Source: Zanthoxylum bungeanum (taxonomy: Eukaryota; Streptophyta; Magnoliopsida; Sapindales; Rutaceae). Taken from it: 64,000 bases of DNA. Positions 63,368 through 64,000 of the stretch are shown piece after piece (positions within the stretch are counted from its first letter, which is position 1; each line of letters starts with the position of its first letter). The stretch is from contig SKCR01017761.1 in the NCBI GenBank assembly GCA_019454045.1, positions 1 to 64,000 on the forward strand. Reading direction: 5' to 3'. Under the pieces are notes generated by a model. The model saw only the letters and a list, made by a program, of their open reading frames with translations. It searched no databases and was not told the origin of the DNA. The translations under genes were made by a program, and so were the position numbers.

Positions 63368-63380
63368 ATCTCCCACTTGG
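63368..63380 (-). other. Polypurine tract of the second Angela-family element
   Basis: The minus strand reads CCAAGTGGGAGAT directly against the LTR. Confidence 0.8.
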
Positions 63381-64000
63381 CCTAGTCACTCGAGTGCTTG
63401 ACACCCGAACTATGTACGGTTGGCTCAAACTGCTGAGAAAAGCTTTCGTCAGCGGATTTGCATGATTATTGTCTGATGCGATTTATACGATCATCACATC
63501 GCCATGATGTATGATCCGAACGAATCAGATGAATATCGAAGTATGTATCTGGATCGTTGATGAGACCATTAATTATTTAGCCTGTGCTCAAGCCTAGCTC
63601 AGCTGTTAACAGAATTATATCTAATCTAATTAGATTTGTTTATTGACCCAGAAGGCTTCTATTGCCGCTTCAGCTGCAGCAATTAACCTGCATTTGTTGT
63701 TTATTCGGTAACAGTATCTTGCATGGAAGATTTCCAGCTCAGTGTACTATTATTCAAACTGTATAAAATTGTTTGCGACTTTTAGTCGTCTTTATCGGTT
63801 AGGAAACTTGCTACAGTGATCCCAATCACTTCAAGTTCTCCATCTCCAAAGACTAAGACAGCATCTTTAGTTCTCTAAAATACTAACGGATGTTCTTAAC
63901 ATCAATCCAGTGACTATCACTCGGATTGGCCTGTTTGTGAATCCATATGCTCAAAGCGTATGAGACACCAGGTAGCGTACATTTTTCAATGTACGATTCC
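63381..64000 (-). pseudogene. Copia RNase H remnant, cut by the window end
   Basis: It aligns by eye with the RNase H/3' end of the first Angela polyprotein (43385-44000): shared blocks include the 'cccgaactatgta', 'ttcgtcagcgga', 'gatgagacca' and 'acagtatcttgc.tggaagatttcca' stretches. Many indels and stops interrupt it. The rest of the element lies outside the window. Confidence 0.8.

Overview
This is a gene-poor, repeat-dense stretch of a plant nuclear genome. The evidence is a 19-exon plant organellar RNA polymerase gene with GT-AG introns, plus full-length plant LTR retrotransposons (Tat-type Ty3/gypsy, Angela-type Ty1/copia, Athila-like), hAT transposons and a tRNA-derived SINE. The RPOT2-type polymerase points to a eudicot; I cannot name the species.

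Layout. 1-6760 holds an LTR-like remnant, a decayed Ty1/copia gag-protease, a dispersed repeat and a SINE with target-site duplications. 6761-16859 (minus) is the only recognisable host gene: an RPOTmp/RPOT2-type phage-like RNA polymerase. All 19 exons can be joined in frame, but codon 745 is TAA, inside the catalytic O-helix motif, and other key residues are changed, so I call it a decaying, unprocessed pseudogene. Its introns 12 and 14 hold hAT-type insertions. 17070-22120, just upstream, is a cluster of hAT elements, including one inserted 3 bp inside the end of another.

22121-64000 is a retroelement field. A 14.5-kb Tat-lineage Ty3/gypsy element (26277-40745, minus; 3,265-bp LTRs; TSD CCTAA) and a 9.35-kb Angela-type Ty1/copia element (41412-50765, minus; TSD AGATC) are inserted into older LTR debris. 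A 7.6-kb Athila-like non-autonomous element (51757-59319, plus) has matching LTRs, a tRNA-Asp-type PBS, a gag-like zinc-knuckle ORF and no pol. It carries an intronless, frameshifted copy of a plant LOG gene (cytokinin riboside monophosphate phosphoribohydrolase) at 55570-56217. A second Angela-family copy begins at 61355 and runs off the window.

Main points of interest: the LOG transcript apparently captured by an LTR retrotransposon; the RPOT2 copy with a stop in its active-site motif; nested hAT insertions that can be ordered from their duplications; an LTR pair in which one copy carries a small inversion plus a deletion of about 0.7 kb; and stops in the Tat polyprotein that look like cytosine-deamination changes. 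There is no intact protein-coding gene in the window.
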